DNA of 64,000 bases from positions 1 to 64,000 of the forward strand of contig DBTY01000026.1 in NCBI GenBank assembly GCA_002307295.1. The letters are read 5' to 3'. Of the stretch, positions 7,687-16,406 are shown piece by piece. The DNA is from Ignavibacteriales bacterium UBA1304. Its GTDB lineage: Bacteria; Bacteroidota; Ignavibacteria; Ignavibacteriales; Ignavibacteriaceae. A program made the position numbers and the translations under genes. The first letter of the stretch is position 1, and every line of letters begins with the position of its first letter. Below the pieces are notes generated by a model. It ran no database searches, was not told the origin of the DNA, and was given only the letters and a program-made list of their open reading frames with translations.

Positions 7687-9249
7687 ATGGAATTATATAT
7701 ATTAATTCCTATGATTTTGGTAATAGCTGTTCTTTTTTCTTATGCAGGGTGGGTTTTTAACTCCAAGGTCGGTAAACGAAGCATTGCTGCCGCAGAAGAA
7801 AGATCCAAACAGATTATTGCCGATGCTCAAAAGGAAGCCCAGAATACTAAACGTGAAAAACTACTTGAAGTTAAAGACGAATGGTATAAAAAGAAGATTG
7901 AATTTGACGGAGAAGTTAATAAAAACAGACAGAAAGTTCAAAATGCCGAAAAACAAATTTCCGTGCGGGAAGAGAACGTTGAAAAGAAATTAGAAGCCTC
8001 GCTAAAAAAGGAAAAAGAAAACCGAATTCTTGAGAAAGAATTAGGCGAAACTAAGAAGAATCTTGAAAATAAATCGGCAGAAATTGCGCGTCAGGAGATT
8101 GAACAGAATAAAAATTTAGAGAAGATATCCGGTCTTACTTCTGAAGAAGCTAAAAAAATGCTTATTGATAATTTAGTTAATCAGGCAAAAGTAGAAGCTT
8201 CTCACACCGTTAAAGAAATTTATGAAAAAGCCAGAAACGAAGCTAAAAAAGAAGCTCAGAAAATTATCGTTCAGGCTATCCAAAGAACCGCAGCAGATCA
8301 CTCAATAGAAACTACAGTATCTGTCGTACAAATTCAAAACGACGAATTGAAAGGACGCATTATTGGTAAAGAAGGGCGTAATATACGCGCTTTTGAAGCC
8401 GCTACCGGCGTCGACGTTATTGTGGACGATACTCCCGAAGCAGTTATTTTATCTTCGTTCGATCAATTCAGAAGAGAAGTTGCAAGGGTTTCGTTGGAAA
8501 GACTTATTACAGACGGAAGAATCCATCCGGCTAGAATAGAAGAAATTGTTGAGAAAGTTAAAGTCGAACTTGAAGAAGATATGCTTCATGAAGGAGAAAA
8601 TACTGTTCTTCAACTTGGCTTACACGGAATGCATAACGAACTTCTTCGTTTAATTGGCAAGATGAGATACCGCTCAAGCTACGGACAAAACTTGTTGCAG
8701 CATAGTATTGAAGTAGCCTTTTTGACTGGCATTATGGCCGCCGAATTAGGGCTTGATCCATTGCTGGCTAAAAGAGCAGGCTTGTTACATGATATAGGCA
8801 AAGTGCAGGATAAGACTGTCGAAGGTCCGCATGCGCTGATTGGTTATGAAATTACCAAGAAGTATAAAGAAAATCCTATTGTAGTAAACGCAGTTGGTAG
8901 TCACCATGAAGATATTGAAATGGAACATCCTATTGCGGCTCTTGTTCAGGCAGCCGATGCAATAAGCGGCGCAAGACCAGGCGCAAGAAGAGAGCCTCTT
9001 GAAGGTTATGTAAAAAGGCTTGAAACTCTTGAAGCTCTTGCAAAATCGTTTGAAGGCGTGGCTAAAACTTACGCTATTCAGGCCGGCAGAGAAATAAGAG
9101 TTATGGTAGAACAGGATAAGATTAACGACACAGTAGCGGAAAAACTTGCCCATGATATAGCTCATAAGATAGAAGACGAGCTTGATTATCCAGGGCAGAT
9201 TAAAGTTACGGTTATAAGAGAAGTTAGGAAAATCGGATACGCTAAATAA
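7687..9249 (+). CDS. rny: ribonuclease Y
   Basis: Membrane-anchored endoribonuclease that starts mRNA decay. The 520-aa protein shows the full family order: an N-terminal membrane helix (about 3-22), a long charged coiled coil (about 35-200), a KH RNA-binding domain starting near 222 (GRIIGKEGRNIRAFE), and an HD metal-dependent catalytic domain with H368-D369 in LLHDIGK, ending TVIREVRKIGYAK. GGAGG stands about a dozen bases before the ATG. The gene follows the 6S-like RNA and is likely transcribed with it or from its own promoter inside the gap. Confidence 0.97.
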   Translation: MELYILIPMILVIAVLFSYAGWVFNSKVGKRSIAAAEERSKQIIADAQKEAQNTKREKLLEVKDEWYKKKIEFDGEVNKNRQKVQNAEKQISVREENVEKKLEASLKKEKENRILEKELGETKKNLENKSAEIARQEIEQNKNLEKISGLTSEEAKKMLIDNLVNQAKVEASHTVKEIYEKARNEAKKEAQKIIVQAIQRTAADHSIETTVSVVQIQNDELKGRIIGKEGRNIRAFEAATGVDVIVDDTPEAVILSSFDQFRREVARVSLERLITDGRIHPARIEEIVEKVKVELEEDMLHEGENTVLQLGLHGMHNELLRLIGKMRYRSSYGQNLLQHSIEVAFLTGIMAAELGLDPLLAKRAGLLHDIGKVQDKTVEGPHALIGYEITKKYKENPIVVNAVGSHHEDIEMEHPIAALVQAADAISGARPGARREPLEGYVKRLETLEALAKSFEGVAKTYAIQAGREIRVMVEQDKINDTVAEKLAHDIAHKIEDELDYPGQIKVTVIREVRKIGYAK

Positions 9250-9272
9250 GTAAAATCCGTGCATTGAGATTA

Positions 9273-9318
9273 AAAGCAAGGTTTCTCCTTTTTTATAAAT
9301 TAGAGGGAACCTTGCTTT
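9273..9318 (+). terminator. hairpin after rny, possible terminator
   Basis: AAAGCAAGGTT (9273-9283) pairs perfectly with AACCTTGCTTT (9308-9318) over 11 bp around a 24-base loop. Only three T follow inside the stem end, so it may protect the 3' end or pause polymerase rather than terminate strongly. Confidence 0.5.
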
Positions 9319-9357
9319 GGCATTTATACTAATTAACGCATTTAAGAGAAACTGATT

Positions 9358-9966
9358 ATGAAAAAACTGCGCGTAGGGGTTACCGGCGGAATAGGTTCAG
9401 GGAAATCGTCTTTCTGCAATTATATTGCCGAAAAAAAAATACCCGTTATTTATGCCGACGACCTTGCGAAAAACATCCTTCAGAGCGACGCTTTGGTTAA
9501 GAAAAAAGTTATAGACGCTTTTGGAGCGGAGTCCTACAAGGAAGGAGAACTAAATAAAAAGTTCCTTGCAAATGTAGTCTTTTCTGATCCTGAAAACACA
9601 CAGCTTATAAATTCAATTGTTCACCCGGCAGTTAGCCGGGCGGTTGAAAAGCTAGTATCTGAAGAGCATAAAAAAAACGATTTAGTATTTGTAGAAGCCG
9701 CGTTAATATATGAGGCTGAGATGGAAGAAATGTTCGATTACGTCGTTTTGATTAAGGCTGATAACAAAATAAAAAAAGAAAGAGTACAGAAAAGAGATAA
9801 TGTTTCCGCCGAAGAAGTAGAGCGGAGGCAGGAAAATCAGATACCAGACGAAGAAAAAGCCGGGGTAGCTGATTTTGTTTTTGAAAATAACGGTTCGGTT
9901 GAAGAGCTTAAAACTAAAGCCGACCTTTTAATAAATTTATTAAATGGAATTCTGAGGACAAAGTGA
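9358..9966 (+). CDS. coaE: dephospho-CoA kinase
   Basis: Last step of coenzyme A synthesis: ATP-dependent phosphorylation of the 3' hydroxyl of dephospho-CoA in the cytoplasm. The 202-aa length is typical. The P-loop is GVTGGIGSGKSS, with K16 as the ATP lysine. YADDLAKNIL matches the acceptor-binding region, VEAALIYEAEMEEMFDYVV the CoA domain, and QKRDN plus RRQENQ the lid. Its stop overlaps the next start by 4 bases (GTGA), so the two are translationally coupled. Confidence 0.96.
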   Translation: MKKLRVGVTGGIGSGKSSFCNYIAEKKIPVIYADDLAKNILQSDALVKKKVIDAFGAESYKEGELNKKFLANVVFSDPENTQLINSIVHPAVSRAVEKLVSEEHKKNDLVFVEAALIYEAEMEEMFDYVVLIKADNKIKKERVQKRDNVSAEEVERRQENQIPDEEKAGVADFVFENNGSVEELKTKADLLINLLNGILRTK

Positions 9967-10796
9967 GTATAATAGCATTTCAGGGAGAACATGGCGCTTA
10001 TAGCGAAATAGCTTCTCTAAAATATTTTGGCGATAAAGTAAAACTTTCCCCTTCATTTTCTATCGACTTAGTTTTTAATAAAGTTAAGACGGGCAAAGCT
10101 GATTTTGGCGTAGTGCCTGTAGAAAATTCGTCGTTTGGAAGCATTTTTGAGACTTACGATTATCTTTCGAAATATGATCTTTTTATAACTGGCGAGCTTA
10201 ATTTGCAGGTAAACCATTATCTTCTTGCCGAAAAAAAATACAAGCTTGACGAAATAAAAAAAGTATATTCGCATCCGCAGGCTCTTGGCCAGTCGTCAGA
10301 ATTTTTAAAAACTCTGAAAAATGCAAAGATTCATCCCGCTTATGATACGGCGGGTTCAGCAATAATTTCCGGCCCTGAAAAAGGGGAGCCGGTAGCCATA
10401 GTAGCAAGCAAAAATGCGGCTGCTATATACGGGTTAAAAATCTTAAAAGCTAATATTCAGAACAATAAAGAAAATTATACTCGTTTTCTTGTAATAAGTA
10501 AAAAAAGCAATAAACAAAAAATCGCAAGTCCAAAATCTTCTATTTGTTTTGAGCTGCAAAATGTTCCCGGTTCGTTATTTAAGGCGTTGAGCATATTTGC
10601 ATTAAGAGATATAAACCTTGCCAAGATAGAATCGCGTCCTATACCGCAAAAACCATTTCAATATGTTTTTTACGTTGACTTATATGCCGATCTTTCGGAG
10701 CAGAAAATTAAGAATGCAATAAATCATTTAGAGGAAATTGCAGTATCGGTTAAAAAGTTTGGCGCTTATGAGACAGGAAAAATATTTCGCAGTTAA
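9963..10796 (+). CDS. pheA: prephenate dehydratase
   Basis: Converts prephenate to phenylpyruvate in phenylalanine synthesis. The 277-aa protein is monofunctional. It has a PDT catalytic domain (about 3-180) beginning AFQGEHGAYSE and including FGVVPVENSSFGS and the catalytic/regulatory NYTRFLVI motif. An ACT domain follows (about 195-270; PGSLFKALSIFALRDINLAKIESRP shortened here to PGSLFKALSIFALRDINL), which in the family binds phenylalanine for feedback inhibition. The start is GTG, overlapping coaE. The separate chorismate mutase at 12.8 kb would supply its substrate. Confidence 0.95.
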   Translation: MSIIAFQGEHGAYSEIASLKYFGDKVKLSPSFSIDLVFNKVKTGKADFGVVPVENSSFGSIFETYDYLSKYDLFITGELNLQVNHYLLAEKKYKLDEIKKVYSHPQALGQSSEFLKTLKNAKIHPAYDTAGSAIISGPEKGEPVAIVASKNAAAIYGLKILKANIQNNKENYTRFLVISKKSNKQKIASPKSSICFELQNVPGSLFKALSIFALRDINLAKIESRPIPQKPFQYVFYVDLYADLSEQKIKNAINHLEEIAVSVKKFGAYETGKIFRS

Positions 10797-10866
10797 GCGA
10801 ATAGTTTTTTAATTTTGTATCGGTTGTTTTCAAAACTAAACTATAAAAATTGTAAATGGAGCGGTT

Positions 10867-11775
10867 ATGGCGTCATTTTTTAATAGGATGATAGTTGGGG
10901 GAGTTCAACTAATGCCAAAGTCTACTGTTAGATTATTTGCAAACAGATATATAGCAGGCGACGAACTAGTAGACGCCGTTGACGCAGCAAGAGAATTAAA
11001 TAAAATTGGGATTTGCGCTACTATAGACGTTCTTGGCGAAGCAGTTACGAATAAAGAAGAAGCCGTCGCCGCAAAAAATGATTGTATTCAGGTTTTGGAA
11101 GCCGCTACAAGATTTAGAATTGATTCAAATTTGTCTATTAAGCCTACTCAGTTGGGGCTTGGTATTGACGAAGAATTTTGCCTGGAACAGGTTCTGGAAA
11201 TTACTGAGAAAGCAAAAGAGATTAACTGCTTTGTGCGGATTGATATGGAGGACTCTCCTTATACTACAAAGACGTTCGACCTCTTAAAAAAAGTGAAAGA
11301 GAAATATGATAACGTCGGCGTAGTAGTTCAGGCGTATTTGCACAGAACGTATGACGATGTGACTGAATTGAATAAAATTGGCGTTAATTACCGGTTATGT
11401 AAAGGAATTTATATTGAACCGGAATCAATAGCTTATAAAGATAAAAAAGAGATAAGAGACAATTATCTTAAAATTCTTGAATCTATACTTGGCGCAGGGA
11501 ACTATGTTGGAATAGCGACGCATGACGACTATTTGTTGTATGAGGCTAAAGCCATGCTTCGCAATATGAATGTACAGAATGATAAGTCAGAGTTTCAGAT
11601 GTTGTTAGGCGTAAGAGAAGATTTAAGAGATGAAATAAAATCCGAAGGGTATAAAATAAGAATATATATACCATTTGGTTCTCACTGGTATCAGTACTCG
11701 GTGAGGAGATTAAAAGAGAATCCTGAAGTTGCAGGATACATATTTAAGAATATTTTGGCAAAGAATAGAAAATGA
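10867..11775 (+). CDS. proline dehydrogenase
   Basis: Monofunctional FAD-dependent PRODH that oxidises proline to pyrroline-5-carboxylate, probably at the inner face of the membrane. The 302-aa length matches the short bacterial form. Visible family signatures are CATIDVLGEAV, FVRIDMEDSPYTTKT, VVVQAYLHRTYDD, RLCKGIYIEPE and the C-terminal YQYSVRRLKENP, whose paired arginines bind the substrate carboxylate. No DNA-binding or P5C dehydrogenase domain is present, so a partner enzyme must lie elsewhere. Its stop overlaps the tsaD start by 4 bases (ATGA). Confidence 0.93.
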   Translation: MASFFNRMIVGGVQLMPKSTVRLFANRYIAGDELVDAVDAARELNKIGICATIDVLGEAVTNKEEAVAAKNDCIQVLEAATRFRIDSNLSIKPTQLGLGIDEEFCLEQVLEITEKAKEINCFVRIDMEDSPYTTKTFDLLKKVKEKYDNVGVVVQAYLHRTYDDVTELNKIGVNYRLCKGIYIEPESIAYKDKKEIRDNYLKILESILGAGNYVGIATHDDYLLYEAKAMLRNMNVQNDKSEFQMLLGVREDLRDEIKSEGYKIRIYIPFGSHWYQYSVRRLKENPEVAGYIFKNILAKNRK

Positions 11776-12788
11776 ACATATTAGGTATAGAAAGCTCGTG
11801 CGATGAAACTTCCGTTGCAATAATATCAAATGATAAGTTAACCGCAAATCTTGTTTCATCACAGGAATTTCATACAAAGTACGGCGGCGTAGTTCCTGAG
11901 CTTTCAAGCAGAGCTCATTTGCAAATGGTTATACCGCTGTTAAAAGACGCGTTAAAAAAATCGGAATTAAGGTTAGATGAAATAGACGTAATAGCCGCAA
12001 CGGCGGGTCCAGGGCTTGTAGGCGCGCTGCTTGTAGGATTAACTTTTGCAAAAGGGCTGGCGTATTCGCTTAAAAAACCGTTCGTGCCCGTTAACCATAT
12101 TGAAGGACATATATTTTCCGGGTTCCTGATGGATGAAAAACCGGAGTTCCCTATGCTTGTTCTTGCAGTGTCTGGCGGCCATACGCTATTGCTGCACGTA
12201 AAAAGTTTTTATGAGATAGTAAAATTAGGCACAACGGTAGACGACGCGGCTGGAGAGGCTTTTGATAAGGTTGCCAAAATGCTGGGGCTTGGTTATCCGG
12301 GCGGACCTAAGATACAAAAAGCCGCTTCGGAAGGCGATCCTAAAAAAATAAAATTTCCTGTGGCCGATCTGGCAGGCCGATATGATTTTTCATTCAGCGG
12401 ACTTAAAACTTCAGTACTGCGGCATATCCAAAAAGAATATGGCCCAAGTCTACAAATACCTGAAGCTGACAGAAACGATATAGCGGCTTCATTTCAATAT
12501 GCCGTTATTAAGGCTTTAATACGGAACAGCGAACGCGCTCTGAAAAACTACGACGTTAAAACTATCAGCATTGCCGGCGGAGTAGCCGCAAATAAAGCGT
12601 TGCGCGAAGCGTTTGCAGAACTTGCCGAAAAATATAATAAAAAACTTGTAGTTCCTTCCATGTCTTATTGCGGCGATAATGCGGCAATGATTGCATATAG
12701 AGGGCAAAAAGTTTTTGAAAGCGGAAAAACATTCACTCTTGGTTATAACGCTTACCCTTCGCTGCCTGAAGGTATATTTCAAGATTAA
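11772..12788 (+). CDS. tsaD: tRNA N6-adenosine threonylcarbamoyltransferase
   Basis: Transfers the threonylcarbamoyl group to A37 of tRNAs that read ANN codons, in a complex with TsaB and TsaE. The 338-aa length is standard. The opening MNILGIESSCDETSVAI, the metal-binding pair H109/H113 in VNHIEGHI, the nucleotide loop LAVSGGHTLL and the C-terminal SIAGGVAANKALR and YCGDNAAMIAY are all diagnostic of the family. Neither tsaB nor tsaE is in this window. The gene overlaps proline dehydrogenase by 4 bases. Confidence 0.97.
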   Translation: MNILGIESSCDETSVAIISNDKLTANLVSSQEFHTKYGGVVPELSSRAHLQMVIPLLKDALKKSELRLDEIDVIAATAGPGLVGALLVGLTFAKGLAYSLKKPFVPVNHIEGHIFSGFLMDEKPEFPMLVLAVSGGHTLLLHVKSFYEIVKLGTTVDDAAGEAFDKVAKMLGLGYPGGPKIQKAASEGDPKKIKFPVADLAGRYDFSFSGLKTSVLRHIQKEYGPSLQIPEADRNDIAASFQYAVIKALIRNSERALKNYDVKTISIAGGVAANKALREAFAELAEKYNKKLVVPSMSYCGDNAAMIAYRGQKVFESGKTFTLGYNAYPSLPEGIFQD

Positions 12789-12824
12789 TTTATTCTTCAA
12801 TTAACAACATTCCAGGAAAAATTT

Positions 12825-13199
12825 TTGTCTATGGAAAACATATATGAAAAATTTGAAAATGATTTAAACGTTTTATCAGAAAACGAACGTAAAGAAACCC
12901 TTATAAAATTAAGAGACGACATTGACGTTATTGATAAAGAGTTAGTTAAGCTTTTAAATAGAAGGACGCTAGACTCTGTGCTGATTGGAAGAGTAAAGAA
13001 AACTCTGGGCATTGCTACGTACAACCCTCAACGAGAAAAAGAAATTGCCGAGAAAATTGGCTCTTATGCAGAAAAACCATTGGCTAAAGAAGCGGTTTTG
13101 AGAATATATGAAAGAATCTTAGACGAATCGCGCGCCATACAAAAAGAAGAATCAAGAAACGATGAACCTAAAGAAACCGGGCGTTCCTGCGTTGAATAA
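12825..13199 (+). CDS. chorismate mutase, AroQ type
   Basis: Rearranges chorismate to prephenate, feeding prephenate dehydratase encoded 2 kb upstream. The 124-aa protein is an all-helical AroQ domain: LIKLRDDIDVIDKELVKLLNRR gives the first helix with the catalytic arginine region, followed by RVKKTLGIATYNPQRE and a final helix YERILDESRAIQ. A TTG at 12825 is 7 bases after AGGA, while an ATG at 12831 is 13 bases after it, so I prefer the TTG. No DAHP synthase domain is attached. Confidence 0.85.
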   Translation: MSMENIYEKFENDLNVLSENERKETLIKLRDDIDVIDKELVKLLNRRTLDSVLIGRVKKTLGIATYNPQREKEIAEKIGSYAEKPLAKEAVLRIYERILDESRAIQKEESRNDEPKETGRSCVE

Positions 13200-13203
13200 T
13201 AAA

Positions 13204-14235
13204 ATGAATAAAATTAGTTTGAAAACGATCCTGTCAAAAAAACAATATGCTGTTGTAGCAGCATTTTTTGTGATAGTATTATTGCTGCTTATTGATACTT
13301 TTTTTACCGGGAATAATTACCCGGGACCAGAACCTGTAAGGATACAAATAAATAAAGGCGAAAACCTTAACGAAATTACGCATGCTTTATATAAACAAAA
13401 GATTATACCCAGCAAGTTCAATTTTAAAATAGCCGCGTACCTTTTGGTAGCGGAAAAAAGAATTAAACCCGGCAGGTACGTAATTCCTAAGGGGTTAAGC
13501 TACTTAGACCTTATTGAAAAATTTGTAGACGGCGACGGCGATATATTAAAATCTATCGATCTGTATAATGGAATTACTATGACCGGGCTGAGGAATAAAT
13601 TAGTGAAAACGCTTTCTATTAATCCGCGCGAGTTTGCTACATGCGCGCGAGACAAAGAGTTTTTGGACAGCCTTGGAGTTAAAGCTAATTCTTTTGAAGG
13701 GTATTTAATGCCTGGCGAATATGATTTTTTTGAACGAAGTTCAGCAAAAGAAATTATTGAAATAATGTATGCAAAGTTCAACCGTTTCTTTAGCGATTCG
13801 TTAAAACATAAAGCGTCGCAATTGGGATATTCGGAGCATCAGATTCTTACGCTTGCTTCGATTGTAGAAGGAGAAACGAAAAACGAAACTGAAATGCCAA
13901 TAATTGCAGGCGTATATCTGAACCGGTTAAAAATTGGGATGAAACTACAGGCAGACCCAACTGTTGAATACTTAAAGGAAAGCGGCTGGAAAAGGCTTTC
14001 GTTCAACGATTTGAAAGCAGATTCGCCATACAATACTTATAAATATTTTGGACTGCCTCCCGGACCAATCAATAACCCGGGCAAACAGGCAATATTGGCC
14101 GCTCTTAATCCGCAAAGACATAATTATTTATTCTTTGTAGCCGACGGCAAAGGAACGCATAAATTTTCAAGGAACTTTAAGGAGCATATTGTTTCAGCTA
14201 AAGAGTACAGAAAACATCTTGATCGAAAAAAATGA
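13204..14235 (+). CDS. mltG: endolytic transglycosylase MltG
   Basis: Inner-membrane YceG-family enzyme that cuts nascent glycan strands and so sets their length. From the ATG at 13204 it is 343 aa, with a membrane helix near residues 17-35 (AVVAAFFVIVLLLLIDTFF), a LysM-like part and the catalytic YceG domain. Diagnostic blocks are LASIVEGETKN with the catalytic glutamate, LNRLKIGMKLQADPTVEY and YNTYKYFGLPPGPI. An in-frame ATG at 13162 would extend the N-terminus by 14 residues but overlaps the chorismate mutase gene by 38 bases. I cannot exclude it. Confidence 0.93.
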   Translation: MNKISLKTILSKKQYAVVAAFFVIVLLLLIDTFFTGNNYPGPEPVRIQINKGENLNEITHALYKQKIIPSKFNFKIAAYLLVAEKRIKPGRYVIPKGLSYLDLIEKFVDGDGDILKSIDLYNGITMTGLRNKLVKTLSINPREFATCARDKEFLDSLGVKANSFEGYLMPGEYDFFERSSAKEIIEIMYAKFNRFFSDSLKHKASQLGYSEHQILTLASIVEGETKNETEMPIIAGVYLNRLKIGMKLQADPTVEYLKESGWKRLSFNDLKADSPYNTYKYFGLPPGPINNPGKQAILAALNPQRHNYLFFVADGKGTHKFSRNFKEHIVSAKEYRKHLDRKK

Positions 14236-14258
14236 TTTATAAAAGAGGTTAAACTCTG

Positions 14259-16007
14259 ATGAGAAAAAACTTTGGAATTAGATATATTAATAGCAGATGC
14301 GCAACATTGTTGCAGCGATACTATAAAATAATAGTTCCGGGCATAGTCTTTATATTATTGATATGCCTTCCAGGATGCGCCAATCAGGCTTCGCCAAGCG
14401 GCGGAGAAAGAGACAGAACTCCTCCTGAAATTTTAGACCTGTACCCGCAAAGCGGAACTACAAATTTTCATGACGATCATTTTGAATTAAGTTTTTCAAA
14501 ATTTATTGATAAACGGTCTTTAAAGGACGCCATTTTTATCTCGCCTTCTATTGGCGGAGATTTGGAGCTTAACTGGAGCTGGAACGCTAAAGCTGTAAAA
14601 GTTAAATTCCCTAAACCGCTTAAGAAAAATATAACTTATGTGGTAACAATTGGGACGGATTTAGTAGATATAAACGAAAAAAACAGAATGGCTTCTTCGT
14701 ATACTTTTTCGTTTTCGACCGGTAGCGTTATAGATAAAGGGGAAGTCGCCGGCAGAGTTTATACCGAAAAGCCAAGCGGCGTTATGATTTTTGCTTATAA
14801 AAAAGACGATACTGCAACCATGAATCCTTCTAAAGTTAAACCTGATTATATTTCGCAGGTCGGAGATAGCGGAGCTTTCAGGTTAAAGGGGCTTGGACCT
14901 GGAACGTACCGGATTTTTGCTATTGAAGATCAATACAGAGACCTGTTATTTCAGGCTGATCAAGATAGATATGGATCGCCATACAAAGAAATTACTCTTA
15001 GCGTTAAAGATACTCTTTTTAAGAACTTAAACTATTTCCTTTCGAAAGTCGATACTGTTAGTCCGCGAATTCTATCTACAACAATGACGGACAAACATCA
15101 TATTTTGATAGGTATGAGCGAAGAGCTTGATAGCGCGACTGTAAACCCCAACAGTTTTTTTGTGTATGATTCGACATCCGGCGAAAAATCAATCCCGAAG
15201 TATTGTTTTCACGGAAATTCAAAGAGTACCGATGTAGTTATCTCATTGACCAAAGAACTGAAATATGAGAATAATAATTACTTATTTGCTGCGGGGATAA
15301 AAGATATTGCCGGAAATACGACTAAGCTCGATTTTTCGAAACTGACGCCGAATCCTAAAGAGGATACTACAAAGGCATGTATCTCAAAAATGTCTCCAAT
15401 GCCAAACAGCAGCGTTGATAACTTATATCCGGTTTTTAGGTTTTCATTTAACGACGCATTTGATTCTACTTTAGCCCGGCAGGGAATAACGTTTACTGAT
15501 ACTTCCGGAAAGCTGGTTGATTATAGTCTGTCTTTTCCCGATAACGCATCAATAAAAATTAACGTAAAACAGGAATTGCAGACAAAGCAGGAGTTTAAGA
15601 TCAAGTTTGACTATAATAAATTCATTAGTCTGTCTGGCGGAAAACTTGATTCTGTGTTTATTTATCGCTTCAAAACAATTAACGGACTAGATTTTACAGG
15701 CGCGTCTGGAACAATGTTGAACGTTGACCTTAAAAGAAACCCGATAGTCGTTTTAGAAGGGGCGGAAAAGAACAAAGAACTAGTATATGTCCAAAAATTA
15801 AATAGCGACTACAAATTTAACTTTGAAAGAGTTGAAGCGGGGAAATATAATTTGTGGTGTTATTACGATGAAGATAATAACGGAAAGTACAGTTATGGCC
15901 AGTTATTTCCGTTTTTACCTGGAGAAAAGTTTGTTTATTTTAAAGATATAATTGAATTGCGGCCGAGATGGTCGGTTACTGATATATTCTTTGATTTTGG
16001 CGATTAG
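14259..16007 (+). CDS. Ig-like domain lipoprotein
   Basis: A 582-aa exported lipoprotein. A long N-terminus leads to a hydrophobic segment and a lipobox ending at C40 (ICLPGC), followed by ANQASPSGGERDRTPP. This resembles the conserved opening of a Bacteroidota lipoprotein family with an SbsA/Big_5-type Ig-like domain. That domain occupies about residues 55-155 (LDLYPQSG to YTFSFSTG), and a second related one lies about 265-370. A carboxypeptidase-like fold may lie between them (VAGRVYTEKPSG). The end (YDEDNNGKYSYGQ) has a calcium-binding look. Its function is unknown, presumably at the cell surface or periplasm. Confidence 0.82.
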   Translation: MRKNFGIRYINSRCATLLQRYYKIIVPGIVFILLICLPGCANQASPSGGERDRTPPEILDLYPQSGTTNFHDDHFELSFSKFIDKRSLKDAIFISPSIGGDLELNWSWNAKAVKVKFPKPLKKNITYVVTIGTDLVDINEKNRMASSYTFSFSTGSVIDKGEVAGRVYTEKPSGVMIFAYKKDDTATMNPSKVKPDYISQVGDSGAFRLKGLGPGTYRIFAIEDQYRDLLFQADQDRYGSPYKEITLSVKDTLFKNLNYFLSKVDTVSPRILSTTMTDKHHILIGMSEELDSATVNPNSFFVYDSTSGEKSIPKYCFHGNSKSTDVVISLTKELKYENNNYLFAAGIKDIAGNTTKLDFSKLTPNPKEDTTKACISKMSPMPNSSVDNLYPVFRFSFNDAFDSTLARQGITFTDTSGKLVDYSLSFPDNASIKINVKQELQTKQEFKIKFDYNKFISLSGGKLDSVFIYRFKTINGLDFTGASGTMLNVDLKRNPIVVLEGAEKNKELVYVQKLNSDYKFNFERVEAGKYNLWCYYDEDNNGKYSYGQLFPFLPGEKFVYFKDIIELRPRWSVTDIFFDFGD

Positions 16008-16169
16008 TCTTTTTTTAGCAGAAGTTAAATTATTTAATTCCTGTGTATCGAAATAAGACTTTTTATAGCTAAAAAAGATATAAAAAGTTGTAAAATTCAG
16101 TAGAATTACTGATTCTTTTTGTTTTTTTTGCTTTTATATTTACGCTTTATAATTATTAAGGGGCGTAAA

Positions 16170-16400
16170 ATGGAAAAAAAAGAAATCAAAAAAAATCTGA
16201 AGAGCATCTTTGGCGGATGCTATGTCAATAGCGAACAATATCAGGATAAGTACTACCTTATCAAAGATATTAAAGATAAAATTCCTCAATTGGACGAAAA
16301 TTCAATTGTGGAAGCTATAAATTACGCTAACGTAATTGTTGCGCCGCCAAGAAAAATCCGTAAATTTATAAATGCCTTTGTTGAAAAAATAGAAGTATAA
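16170..16400 (+). CDS. 76-aa protein of a two-component operon
   Basis: Not recognised. It is a small soluble protein (MEKKEIKKNLKSIFGGCYVN...), rich in lysine and isoleucine, with one cysteine and a basic centre (PPRKIRKFINAF). An AAGGGG SD lies ahead of the ATG at 16170. Only 6 bases separate its stop from the histidine kinase start, so it is almost certainly in the same operon and may modulate the kinase. That role is inferred from position only. A T-rich AT stretch upstream (16110-16150) may hold the promoter. Confidence 0.7.
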   Translation: MEKKEIKKNLKSIFGGCYVNSEQYQDKYYLIKDIKDKIPQLDENSIVEAINYANVIVAPPRKIRKFINAFVEKIEV

Positions 16401-16406
16401 TTCGTT

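Noticed and set aside
7742..7993. Open frame on + inside rny
   Set aside because: Lies within the coiled-coil part of rny in another frame; lysine-rich shadow with no start signal or family likeness.
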